Positions 27,677-36,364 of a stretch of 64,000 bases of DNA are shown here, one piece after another. The translations under genes and the position numbers were made by a program. Each line of letters begins with the position of its first letter. The first letter of the stretch is position 1. Source of the DNA: Cyanosarcina radialis HA8281-LM2 (GTDB taxonomy: Bacteria > Cyanobacteriota > Cyanobacteriia > Cyanobacteriales > CCAP-1448); the NCBI GenBank assembly GCA_019359615.1, contig JAHHHA010000007.1, positions 62,001 to 126,000 on the forward strand. Reading direction: 5' to 3'. Under the pieces are notes generated by a model, which saw only the letters and a list, made by a program, of their open reading frames with translations, was not told the DNA's origin and made no database searches.

Positions 27677-28660
27677 CAGGTTGACTTTGAGATAATCCTT
27701 GGGATTGGCTCCAAATTTTTTCCGAAACGCCGCCGCAAAGTACCGACGATCGCGAAAGCCCACCCGTTGCATTACCTCTCCTACCTTCATCTCTCCCGTC
27801 ATCAATAACTGCTGCGCCTGCTCCATTCGATAGTCATGTAGATAGCCAAACACGGGCTTGCCAAACACTTGCCGAAACCCCTGCTTCAGCGCCTTCTCAT
27901 TCAACCCTGCCTGCCTCGCTAATGCTATCAATGAGGGCGGTTGCTCCAAATTCCGCAGTAAGATGGCACGCGCTTGATGAATTCGATCGATCTCATCCGA
28001 TTTGAGTCGAGTCAGCGATCGCGGTCCGTGTTGCACTTCCCGTTCCTGCTCTAAGATCAGCGTTGCCAGTTCTAGGGCTTTACACTCCAAATACATCCGC
28101 TTCATCATGCCACCATAGGGACATCGAACGATCTGCCATAACACTCCCTGCATGGTAGGAGACAGCCCCCCGACGCGAGCATAACTAATGTGAGTCGATG
28201 TGCCGATTAAATGCTGCCATTCTAGCGGTAATGTACTTCGATCGCCGACAAAGTTCGTCAGCACCTCTGGCAACATCATCACTGTCACCTCCAAAATGGG
28301 AAACTGACCGGAGCAGGTGAATATTTGCGTAGGATACGAACCACTGCCATACAGCACATACTCTAAATTGCCCACCTCGGAAAAACGATCTTGATGATCC
28401 CCAGAGAGATGGCAGTGAAACTCTATCGAACTATCTTCGCCTTCCGACCATATCTGTTTAACGCGATCGCGCGTTTGAAAGTCATCAATTCGGATCGTCA
28501 ATCCCTCGCGCAAGATAATCTCTCGCCTATACCCCTGAGCCAGCCAAGTCGGTTGCGGCATCAGCACATCGCCACGATCCTCCGGATCGGGATACTCAAG
28601 CAAATGCGATACTTCTTCCTCCCACCCAGCATAGTCGCGCTCCGATACCAAAATGGTCAT
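27662..28660 (-). CDS. AraC-family regulator, module C (PchR-like)
   Basis: 332 residues, C-terminal AraC double helix-turn-helix (SLIALARQAGLNEKALKQGF, then VGEVMQRVGFRDRRYFAAAF, ANPKDY) and a PchR-like N-terminal sensor region. Its stop codon overlaps the direct repeat ahead of receptor C. A Fur-like box sits 14-37 bp upstream of the start, so it is probably iron-repressed as well as acting on its own receptor. Confidence 0.88.
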   Translation of the reverse strand: MTILVSERDYAGWEEEVSHLLEYPDPEDRGDVLMPQPTWLAQGYRREIILREGLTIRIDDFQTRDRVKQIWSEGEDSSIEFHCHLSGDHQDRFSEVGNLEYVLYGSGSYPTQIFTCSGQFPILEVTVMMLPEVLTNFVGDRSTLPLEWQHLIGTSTHISYARVGGLSPTMQGVLWQIVRCPYGGMMKRMYLECKALELATLILEQEREVQHGPRSLTRLKSDEIDRIHQARAILLRNLEQPPSLIALARQAGLNEKALKQGFRQVFGKPVFGYLHDYRMEQAQQLLMTGEMKVGEVMQRVGFRDRRYFAAAFRKKFGANPKDYLKVNLKKSF

Positions 28661-28673
28661 GATGAAGATACCT

Positions 28674-28697
28674 AATGAGAAATATTCTTAATTATTG
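28674..28697. promoter_or_regulatory. Fur-like box before AraC C
   Basis: TAATGAGAAATATTCTTAAT followed by TATTGC. The 15-mer TGAGAAA-T-ATTCTTA fits the 7-1-7 Fur pattern and closely matches elements at 13349 and 45141. Confidence 0.55.
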
Positions 28698-28828
28698 CTT
28701 TTTAGAGCATATCATAGGTTCCATTTATATCCGACCTCGATCGGCTATTGGTGAGGCTACTTGGGAAGCCTGCCGTGGGACAGCCGGGACGGCTATCCCA
28801 CAAGTTATTGAAGATTACTATAAGTGCG

Positions 28829-29490
28829 ATAAAAAACTCTATGAAAGGGTATTTGCCGAATCTTACTTATACTTCTACCGTAACCGGGAGCGATTCAGTA
28901 ACTTCCAAATAGTCATCATCTATCCGTCGCGCGATCTCGAACAAACAGATATTGTTCCTTACTTGAGTCAACTTAACAGTCCACAGGTAACTCGCGTATA
29001 TTTAGATGAGTTGGGAGACATTCGCTCTTTACCCGTGTGGGTGGCATTGATAGTGTTAACTACAATAGATGAGGCACAAACTACCCAGGAAGCCAGACAT
29101 TTGCTGGCAAGGAATCAACGGGAAGTTCCTCAAGCACAAAATCGCGCCATAATGGAGCTAATCACCACGATAATGTTGTACAAGTTTGAGGATAAGAGTC
29201 AACGGGAGGTAGAAGAAATGCTAGGAATTACACTTCAAGAAACCAGAGTTTATCGGGAAATTTTAGCAGAAGGAGAACAAAGAGGCGAACAAAGAGGACG
29301 AGAACAAGGAGAAAAATCGCTTGTTCTGCGTCTATTAACTCGACGGTTGGGAGAATTACCGCAGGAGGTGCGTCAACGGGTCGAATCCCTCTCATTAGAA
29401 CAGTTAGAAAATCTGGGAGAAGCGTTGCTAGATTTTACCAGTATGACCGATCTGGATGCTTGGTTGGCACGGTTGGGCGATCGCCAGTAA
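28829..29490 (+). pseudogene. Rpn/DUF4351-type protein, 5'-truncated copy 1
   Basis: From LYERVFAESYLYFYR to the C-terminal DUF4351 tail (LENLGEALLDFTSMTDLDAWL) it matches the intact gene at 30537-31394, but the first 75 residues, with the nuclease-like core, are missing. The open frame continues upstream to ATG 28675 through unrelated sequence, and that ATG lies inside the Fur-like box of AraC C, so it is unlikely to be a real start. The family is the PD-(D/E)XK transposase-like/Rpn group, linked to recombination. Confidence 0.75.
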
Positions 29491-29614
29491 GTATTCAGGG
29501 CAATTGAAGATTTATCGGCTTTTTATGTTAGTTTTGTGAGGTTGGGTTTCTCTCGATCTCAGCTATTTGGAGTGGCGATCGCCTGGTAACCAACCTTCGA
29601 TCGCTCTCAAGATA

Positions 29615-29998
29615 TTAAGCTGACATCGAAGATGGTATTTTTGCTAACGAAACCAAACCCTTATCTTCAAAATCTATCTCTAGATGATATCCTTTCATCA
29701 TTGCAGTTCCCAATAAAGGCTTATTACCAGAGGCTAAAATTGGCACTAATTTTTCTACATTATCCCAAATAATTGTGGCTAAATGTATAGATAATAAGAC
29801 TTGGCTACCGTCAGCTAATGTTGCAGGTGTATCGGCACTTGGAGGAAGATTCATGGCATTAACTGCTTGTGGTGGTAAAGTGAGATAGCCGTTGAATCCA
29901 GTATCGATGACAAAATTCAATGAAAAGTCTGGTCGATCGGGCAAGCGAAAAATTACTGGAACTGTCGCCTTACTATCGATTAACCGTCCCTCAATCAT
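29615..29998 (-). CDS. Retropepsin-like (clan AA) aspartic protease-like protein
   Basis: 127 residues with the single-lobe aspartic protease motif VIDTGFNGYL (Asp-Thr-Gly near residue 32) and the late hydrophobic block LLGTAMMKGYHLEIDF typical of the family. Small proteins of this type are common in cyanobacteria and pair with a small upstream gene. Its ATG overlaps the stop of that gene by 4 bp (29995-29998), so they are translationally coupled. Substrate unknown. A duplicate of its 3' end lies at about 31515-31535. Confidence 0.82.
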   Translation of the reverse strand: MIEGRLIDSKATVPVIFRLPDRPDFSLNFVIDTGFNGYLTLPPQAVNAMNLPPSADTPATLADGSQVLLSIHLATIIWDNVEKLVPILASGNKPLLGTAMMKGYHLEIDFEDKGLVSLAKIPSSMSA

Positions 29999-30267
29999 TC
30001 GGTTATACGCTCCATAGTTCCACCAAAGCTAAAGGCCGCATTATAACCTATTCGCATCATCAATAATCTGGCGTTGGGATTCTTTTGCTTTAACTCTAAT
30101 ATTGAGTTCGCGCCACTTTCATCAATTGCATACTCGCCAGTCTCAGCATCAATGACAATCATCTTGCCAAGATTATCTCCCTGCTCGACCTCTTGGCGAA
30201 TTCCCCGATCGTAAAATTGCTTAGCTCTTTGGGCTACTTCTTCTACAGTCCAAAAAATTGCCTGCAT
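29995..30267 (-). CDS. Small partner of the aspartic protease-like gene
   Basis: 90-residue soluble protein (TVEEVAQRAKQFYDRGIRQE ... GKMIVIDAETGEYAID ... LLMMRIGYNAAFSFGG). The pattern is that of a conserved cyanobacterial family found next to retropepsin-like genes. The arrangement is like a toxin-antitoxin pair, but there is no DNA-binding motif that I recognise, so I give no function. Confidence 0.75.
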   Translation of the reverse strand: MQAIFWTVEEVAQRAKQFYDRGIRQEVEQGDNLGKMIVIDAETGEYAIDESGANSILELKQKNPNARLLMMRIGYNAAFSFGGTMERITE

Positions 30268-30351
30268 AATCGCACTTGCCTCTGGCTTTTGAAATATTAT
30301 AGCTAAATCCCACTTAATTTATCTAGGTGCAATCTTCCGGTCAAACCTGAT

Positions 30352-30420
30352 ATGGGTCGAGATTCAATATTTTATAAACTATTTCAACAATCGCCGAGTT
30401 GACTATTTGAATTTATGGAT
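30352..30420 (+). pseudogene. Fragment of an Rpn-type gene (5' end)
   Basis: MGRDSIFYKLFQQSPS, stop, LFEFM matches the first 22 codons of the gene at 30537 (MRRDSIFYKLFQQSPNLLFEL) with a nonsense change. A tiny leftover of a further copy, 117 bp before the intact gene. Confidence 0.75.
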
Positions 30421-30536
30421 CGACACAAAGCCTCTGCACCAAAAGATTACACGATCGCAAAATCAGCGATCGCGCTTCTCGTTACGTCACTTAACGTCTA
30501 AAATTGGCAAGGTGTAATCCTCAATCCTCACCTTCC

Positions 30537-31394
30537 ATGCGTCGAGATTCGATTTTTTATAAACTCTTTCAACAATCGCCCAATCTCCTATTTGAACTCT
30601 TAGCCAATCCCCCAGGCAATGCTGATGAATACAGATTTGACTCGGTAGCTGTCAAAGAACCCAAATTTGAAATTGATGGGGTATTTTTGCCGCCCGAAAG
30701 CGAAAATCCTGGGGTCGTCTATTTCTGTGAAGTGCAATTCCAGAAAGATGAAAGACTCTATGAAAGGGTATTTGCCGAATCTTACCTATACTTCTACCGT
30801 CATCGGCATCGATTCAGTAACTTCCAAATCGTCATCATCTACCCGTCGCGCGATCTCGAACAAACCAATATCCTTCCTTATTTGACTCAACTTAGCAGTC
30901 CACAGGTAACTCGCTTATATTTAGATGAGTTAGGAGACATTCGCTCGTTACCCGTGTGGGTAGCATTGATGGTGTTAACGACAATAGATGAGGCACAAAC
31001 TACCCAGGAAGCCAAGCATTTGCTGACGAGGAATCAACAGGAAATTCCTCCAGCACAAAATCGCGCCATAATAGAACTAATTACCACCATCATGGTGTAT
31101 AAGTTTGAGGATAAGAGTCAACGAGAGGTCGAGGAAATGTTAGGCATTACACTGCAAGAAACCAGAGTTTATCGGGAAATTTTGGCAGAAGGAGTACAAA
31201 GAGGATTACAGAGAGAAAAATCACTTATCCTTCGTCAATTAACTCGACGGGTGGGAGAATTATCGCCGGAGGTGCGTCAACGGGTTGAATCCCTCTCGTT
31301 AGAACAGTTGGAAAATTTGGGAGAAGCGTTGCTGGATTTTACCAACATGAGCGACCTAGATGCTTGGTTGGCAGGGTTGAGCGATCGCCAGTAA
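30537..31394 (+). CDS. Rpn/DUF4351-type PD-(D/E)XK family protein, intact copy
   Basis: 285 residues from ATG 30537 (MRRDSIFYKLFQQSP); an upstream TTG at 30504 is less likely. The core KFEIDGVFLPPESENPGVVYFCEVQFQKD supplies the Asp, Glu-x-Gln nuclease motif of the Rpn/transposase-like PD-(D/E)XK group, followed by YLYFYR and a DUF4351 tail (LTRRVGELSPEVRQRVESLS). Family members are recombination-promoting nucleases or phage-defence effectors in other bacteria; the role here is not known. It is the only complete member of the local array. Confidence 0.85.
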   Translation: MRRDSIFYKLFQQSPNLLFELLANPPGNADEYRFDSVAVKEPKFEIDGVFLPPESENPGVVYFCEVQFQKDERLYERVFAESYLYFYRHRHRFSNFQIVIIYPSRDLEQTNILPYLTQLSSPQVTRLYLDELGDIRSLPVWVALMVLTTIDEAQTTQEAKHLLTRNQQEIPPAQNRAIIELITTIMVYKFEDKSQREVEEMLGITLQETRVYREILAEGVQRGLQREKSLILRQLTRRVGELSPEVRQRVESLSLEQLENLGEALLDFTNMSDLDAWLAGLSDRQ

Positions 31395-31549
31395 GTATTC
31401 AGGGTAATTAAAGATTTATCGGCTTTTTATGTTAGTTTTGTGAGGTTGGGTTTCTCTCGATCTCAGCTATTTGGAGTGGCGATCGCCTGGTAACAAACCT
31501 TCGATCGCTCTCAAGATATTAAGCTGACATCGAAGATCGTAAAATTGCT
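31395..31549. repeat. Duplicated segment with junction of two deletions
   Basis: 31395-31534 repeats 29491-29634 almost base for base, including the 3' end of the aspartic-protease gene. It is followed by GATCGTAAAATTGCT (31535-31549), equal to 30207-30221 inside the 90-residue gene, and then at 31550 by sequence equal to 30804 onward. This order matches a duplicated block that lost two internal pieces. Confidence 0.85.
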
Positions 31550-32164
31550 CGGCATCGATTCAGTAACTTCCAAATCGTCATCATCTACCCGTCGCGCGAT
31601 CTCGAACAAACCAATATCCTTCCTTATTTGACTCAACTTAGCAGTCCACAGGTAACTCGCTTATATTTAGATGAGTTAGGAGACATTCGCTCTTTACCCG
31701 TGTGGGTAGCATTGATGGTGTTAACGACAATAGATGAGGCACAAACTACCCAGGAAGCTAAGCATTTGCTGACGAGGAATCAACAGGAAGTTCCTCCAGC
31801 ACAAAATCGCGCCATAATAGAACTAATTACCACCATCATGGTGTATAAGTTTGAGGATAAGAGTCAACGAGAGGTCGAGGAAATGCTAGGAATTACACTG
31901 CAAGAAACCAGAGTTTATCGGGAAATTTTGGCAGAAGGAGAAAAAAGAGGCGAACAAAGAGGCGAACAAAGAGGACGAGAACAAGGAGAAAAATCGCTTG
32001 TTCTGCGTCTATTAACTCGACAGGTAGGGGAATTACCGCCAGAGGTGCGTCAACGGGTCGAATCCCTTTCGTTAGAACAATTGGAAAATCTGGGAGAAGC
32101 GTTACTAGATTTTACCAGTATGACCGATCTGGATGCTTGGTTGGCACGGTTGGGCGATCGCTAG
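31550..32164 (+). pseudogene. Rpn/DUF4351-type protein, 5'-truncated copy 3
   Basis: Begins abruptly at sequence equal to 30804 (HRFSNFQIVIIYPSRD) and runs to an intact C-terminus LDAWLARLGDR. It lacks the N-terminal 85-90 residues with the nuclease motif. The first in-frame start (TTG 31628) is internal to the family's conserved region. It carries an extra EKRGEQRGEQRGREQGEKS charged stretch made of direct repeats. Confidence 0.8.
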
Positions 32165-32245
32165 GAATTTATCCAGGTGCGATCGAAATGTCGATACAAG
32201 GCAACAAGTAAAACGACCTGAAAGGAATGTAATATAACTAAAAAA

Positions 32246-33202
32246 CTAATTTAGTGTGTTAACAAGATACTTAAATAAATCATCAATAATTCTATTCATA
32301 GCCAAAATATCTCCAGTATGCCAATGCGACCCAACCAGATAAACGCGACCGTTTTGAACGGACTTAAGTTGTTGCCATAAAGGTCTTTTTGCGATGGCTT
32401 CTAAAACTTTCTTCGCACCGTTTTTTCCTCCTCGCGTTAAGAAGAAAAGAACATCACCATCAATATCCGATAAGCTTTCTTCCGAAACGTATTGCAATAC
32501 GTAATAACCATCTCCCCTCTGCAATGGGGGACGTTGTAATCCAGTATCATTTATCGCAGCCCCAGCAGGGCTTTTTGTTCCGTAAGCATAAGCATATCCA
32601 GGAAATACACCAGCAATAGATACCTGAATTTGAGGAGCGCGACCCTTCAGTGCTTGTTTGAGTTTTTCCACCCGTTGCCAATAGTTTTCTAACAAGCGAT
32701 CGCCAGCCTCTTTTCTACCTAGCAATATAGACAATTCTGTTAACTCTTCCTGCCAAGACAAATCGCGTCCTAAAATGACTGTGGGAGCGATCGCAGAAAG
32801 TAGCTTATAGCTATCTTGCGACCAAGGGTCTGCCAAAATGAGATCGGGTTTCGCTCGCAAAATCTTTTCTAAACTTGGTTGAGCCATGTCTCCCAGCAAT
32901 TCAACTCCATCCACTCTATCTCGCAGATATTCAGGAAAAGCCTCTGTGGTATCGTACGCCGTTGCAATTGGTTTAATACCTAGTGCTAGTGCATTAGCAA
33001 AAGCGTACGGAGGTATTGTTACAACTCGTTGAGGATGGAGAGGGATACAAGTCTCTCCCATAGGATGTTGAGCCTTGCGGCATTTTTCTATTGGCTGTTT
33101 CGAGATCGTAGCAAGGGAATCGATATTTTTACCACAAGCCGAAACAAGTGTAAACGTCAAAACTGCTGTTAATAGGAAACCGATAAAGGGACGTAAAAAC
33201 AT
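32246..33202 (-). CDS. Siderophore-binding lipoprotein, module D (FecB-like)
   Basis: FecB/FhuD family, 318 residues from ATG 33202 (MFLRPFIGFLLTAVLTFTLV, lipobox LVSAC). The shared signature CRKAQHPMGETCIP follows. It lies 67 bp after receptor D. No adjacent permease in module D; the nearest are 4797-7680 and 37519-40720. Confidence 0.9.
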   Translation of the reverse strand: MFLRPFIGFLLTAVLTFTLVSACGKNIDSLATISKQPIEKCRKAQHPMGETCIPLHPQRVVTIPPYAFANALALGIKPIATAYDTTEAFPEYLRDRVDGVELLGDMAQPSLEKILRAKPDLILADPWSQDSYKLLSAIAPTVILGRDLSWQEELTELSILLGRKEAGDRLLENYWQRVEKLKQALKGRAPQIQVSIAGVFPGYAYAYGTKSPAGAAINDTGLQRPPLQRGDGYYVLQYVSEESLSDIDGDVLFFLTRGGKNGAKKVLEAIAKRPLWQQLKSVQNGRVYLVGSHWHTGDILAMNRIIDDLFKYLVNTLN

Positions 33203-33269
33203 TAACAAATGCCCACAAGCAAAATAATTACGGCTTGCTACTTAGATGTTTGCTAATAGAAGCCGCGAG

Positions 33270-35909
33270 TTAAAACTGCCAACTGATAGAGCCAGTGATG
33301 GTAAAAGGAATATCTCTTTGAGCAGAAAATGCGCCGAAAGCGGACAAAACATAGTCGTTATCAAATAGGTTACGGATATTAATTGCTGCATTTAAACCAT
33401 CTCTACGATAATAAAGCGCTGCATCAGTACGTAAGTAACCGTCTACTTGAAATGAGTTTGCCAAGTCCCCTTGCCTCTCGCCTACATAAAACAGTCCTAG
33501 TCCAAAACCCAAACCTTTAAGATTGCCCGATTGAATTTCATAGGTTGTCCAAAGGCTCGCTTGATTCTCTGGTACATTGTTCAATCGATTGCCAACTGGA
33601 ATAACGTTATCTTCGGTAACTTTTGCATTAGTGTAAGCATAAGATGCAATGATTTTCCAGCCGGGTAAAATCTCGCCTGCAATATCTAACTCGATCCCGC
33701 GACTGCGTTGCTTCCCTGTCTGAATGAAAAACTCAGGGTTAACGGGATCTTCCGTTGTTACATTTGTCTTGGTAATTTGATATCCAGCTAAGGTTGTCGA
33801 AAGTTTTCCATCGAGAAAGTCAGCTTTAACACCCACTTCATATTGGGTTCCCCTCGTCGGCTTAAACGCTCTCCCATCGGGGTTGAATCCTGTAGTCTGG
33901 ACAAAAGAGCGACTATAGCTGGCATAAAGCGAAACTGTGTCGCTGGGCTGATAGACTAAGCCAATACGAGGACTGAAAGCTCCGTTATTCTGAACGGGAT
34001 CGTCAGTTGTGTTGCCGAATGGTCCAAAATCAGCGATTTCATTTTCATAGGACACCCAATCATAGCGACCACCCACCAGCAGCTTAAATCGATCGCCAAG
34101 GGCAATCCGATCTTGAAGGTAGACCCCGTAAGATTGAATCGAGGTCTTGTACTTTGAATCCGGAACAGTGCCGGGACTGGAAAAATCGTAGTTTGGGTTA
34201 AGAATATCTAGATCGGGGATATCAGGATTCTTAAGAGTAGTGGCATTTTCAACATAGCGGTTGACATCAAAGCCTACTAAGAGTTGATGTGAAATCGATC
34301 CTGTCTTAAACTCTCCAAGCAAGTCGATCGAGCCAAAATAGTTGTCTTTTGTATAGTCATAGTCTAAAGATTCTATCTGAATAAAACGATCGTCTACTAC
34401 TCCTATAGCATAACCTCGCTCGTCTCTGTGATCGCCAAGAGATATGGCCAGATTATTACGAAGTTGTAAGTTGTCACTAAACTTATGAGTTAGCGTGTAG
34501 CCAAATCTTTGATTTGTGATATCGAACAAGTTCAAATTAGGATAGCCAAGATAAAAATCCCTTGGTGCCAGACTGCCATCGCTGAGAATCACAGTATCAG
34601 TCTGAATATCATCTGCAAAGAAGTTAGTGTACTCATAATACAGATTGAGCTTTGTTCTATCCCCCAAGTTGAAAGTAATTGAGGGTGCGATCGTGGTTAG
34701 TTTTTGGTCAACAAACGGTTGAATACTATTGGAACCTTGATATGCAGCAACGAAGCGGTAAAGCACAGTTTTATCGGCAGTCAACGGACCTGATAGATCG
34801 ATGCTGGGCTGGTAAAATCCATAGTTTCCTGCCTCAAACGCAATTTGGTAATAAGGTTCGCTGAGGGGTTGTTTGGTGACTGTGTTGATAATCCCACCTG
34901 GTTCTACGGCTCCGAACAGAACTGAGGCGGGGCCTTTAAGAACTTCCACTCGCTCGACTGTCCCAATTGGGACTATGCCAAAGAAATCAACATCGCGAGA
35001 ACCGTTTCGGAAAGTTACACTACCACCTCCTACAAACCCTTGATCGAATCCTCTGATGATTCTAGATCCGGCAGGAGAACCATAGTTGTTTCCTTGGTTA
35101 ACCACACCACTGACGGTTTCCACTGCCTCAGTCACACTTCTGACATTGCGATCGCGCAATACTTCCTGCGGCACCACTTGAATTGATTGGGGAATATCGC
35201 GCAAAGGTGTATCGCTTCTCGTCCCTACACTGGTATTAGGAACCCGATAGCCTTCTTCTCGCTCCCCCGTCACCACAATTTCCACTGGCGTTTCGGCTTC
35301 GCTACCGGGTGCTACGCTCAATACCAAACCTCGATCGCTCGCCACCACTTCTGTCGTTGGCGCAATTCTCTCCCCCACGATCCTAATTTGCACTGTTGAA
35401 GCATTCAACTGATTCGCCGTTACTTCTGTAATGTTAATTGCGGGCTTCTCGGCTCGAAACGATGGTCCTTCCGGTAAGTTCAATACGGCATTGGGAATCT
35501 CAGCTATTAGCGCGTTTCCTTCTACTCGCGTCGTCGCTTGTACCTTTCTGCCATCAGCGGTGTCTAGCTCTACTTGCAGCCGATTTTCCACTGGTACTAG
35601 CCTAATTGCAGTAATTTGAGCCGTTGCTGCTTCTATCTGTGCCGTCCACTCTTTGACGGTGGTTGCCGCTGCTGGCAAATCCGTTGCTGGTTCGGTGGGT
35701 GCGGGTGGCTGTACCAATAATTGAGCATCAGTTGCAGGAAGTTCGATATCGCTCAGTTGAGGAATATCTGTTTGATTCCTGGCTGTCAGTTCTTGCTGGA
35801 TATTTTCTGGTTTGGTTTCAGCCCCAGCGGGTAGCGGTGCCAATACTACCAAAGCTACCATCCATAGCCACCAATTCCAGCATCCCAAAGCCAGTAACGA
35901 GTTTGGCAT
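33270..35909 (-). CDS. AMIN/TonB-dependent siderophore receptor, module D
   Basis: 879 residues from ATG 35909 (a GTG lies one codon upstream; a TAGGAG ribosome site precedes them). Signal peptide CWNWWLWMVALVVLAPLPAGA, AMIN domain (about 80-225), plug (TRSDTPLRDIPQSIQVV, ERVEVLKGPASVLFG) and barrel ending SWQF. The AMIN region is nearly identical to receptor C, but plug and barrel are closer to receptors A and B, so the gene is a mosaic. It sits between AraC D and binding lipoprotein D. Confidence 0.92.
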   Translation of the reverse strand: MPNSLLALGCWNWWLWMVALVVLAPLPAGAETKPENIQQELTARNQTDIPQLSDIELPATDAQLLVQPPAPTEPATDLPAAATTVKEWTAQIEAATAQITAIRLVPVENRLQVELDTADGRKVQATTRVEGNALIAEIPNAVLNLPEGPSFRAEKPAINITEVTANQLNASTVQIRIVGERIAPTTEVVASDRGLVLSVAPGSEAETPVEIVVTGEREEGYRVPNTSVGTRSDTPLRDIPQSIQVVPQEVLRDRNVRSVTEAVETVSGVVNQGNNYGSPAGSRIIRGFDQGFVGGGSVTFRNGSRDVDFFGIVPIGTVERVEVLKGPASVLFGAVEPGGIINTVTKQPLSEPYYQIAFEAGNYGFYQPSIDLSGPLTADKTVLYRFVAAYQGSNSIQPFVDQKLTTIAPSITFNLGDRTKLNLYYEYTNFFADDIQTDTVILSDGSLAPRDFYLGYPNLNLFDITNQRFGYTLTHKFSDNLQLRNNLAISLGDHRDERGYAIGVVDDRFIQIESLDYDYTKDNYFGSIDLLGEFKTGSISHQLLVGFDVNRYVENATTLKNPDIPDLDILNPNYDFSSPGTVPDSKYKTSIQSYGVYLQDRIALGDRFKLLVGGRYDWVSYENEIADFGPFGNTTDDPVQNNGAFSPRIGLVYQPSDTVSLYASYSRSFVQTTGFNPDGRAFKPTRGTQYEVGVKADFLDGKLSTTLAGYQITKTNVTTEDPVNPEFFIQTGKQRSRGIELDIAGEILPGWKIIASYAYTNAKVTEDNVIPVGNRLNNVPENQASLWTTYEIQSGNLKGLGFGLGLFYVGERQGDLANSFQVDGYLRTDAALYYRRDGLNAAINIRNLFDNDYVLSAFGAFSAQRDIPFTITGSISWQF

Positions 35910-35924
35910 CACTCCTACACCTAT

Positions 35925-35939
35925 AGATAAAGATTCTCA
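35925..35939. promoter_or_regulatory. Fur-like box before receptor D
   Basis: Minus strand TGAGAAT-C-TTTATCT, a 7-1-7 arrangement, only 15 bp upstream of the receptor D start. A second weaker match (TTGAGAAAATTATCAA) lies at 36199-36214. Confidence 0.45.
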
Positions 35940-35985
35940 AATACCTCAGTAAAGTTAGGTTACGAGGTTGACCGAGATTTCGTCT

Positions 35986-36028
35986 ATCTGTAGAGGTGCA
36001 TTTTTTTGTCACTTGAGCGGCTTGTTAC
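35986..36028. promoter_or_regulatory. Degenerate 22-bp-period direct repeat, operator D
   Basis: TAGAGGTGCATTTTTTT (35991) and TTGAGCGG (36013), 22 bp apart with the T-run between, 79 bp before receptor D. Weaker than operators A-C but at the same position and phase. Confidence 0.5.
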
Positions 36029-36364
36029 CAAATTTGCTTAGCAAAAGTTGTTTGCCCTCACCCCCAACCCCTCTCCCAGGCTTGGGAGAGGGGAGAAAGA
36101 TATTAGCCAAATGGGATTACAGACATTCTAAGCTGCATGACGATCGCGGCGATCGCGATTTTCAGCGCCCGTTGCCGACAGCATCGCTAGCACTAAAATT
36201 GAGAAAATTATCAACAATCTTATAGGATCGTCTTCTAGGTGCGATCGCCCGTGCTATTCTGTATCGATCGTCTTCTGCGATCGCCAGTCAAGAATCACAG
36301 ACGACTCCCCAATCCAAAATCCAAAATCCAAAATCGGATGCTCCCCTTGTGTCTAGATAGATTT
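36029..36364. other. Intergenic repeats between AraC D and receptor D
   Basis: 36054-36096 is a short-subtype copy of the C/T-rich palindrome (same family as the coding copies in module A). 36312-36336 holds a TCCAAAA heptamer repeat. ATCGTCTTCT occurs twice (about 36227 and 36269). No gene seen. Confidence 0.7.

Noticed and set aside
28675-28828. Upstream extension of Rpn copy 1 to ATG 28675
   Set aside because: The ATG lies inside the Fur-like box of the divergent AraC gene and the extra residues match no family member.
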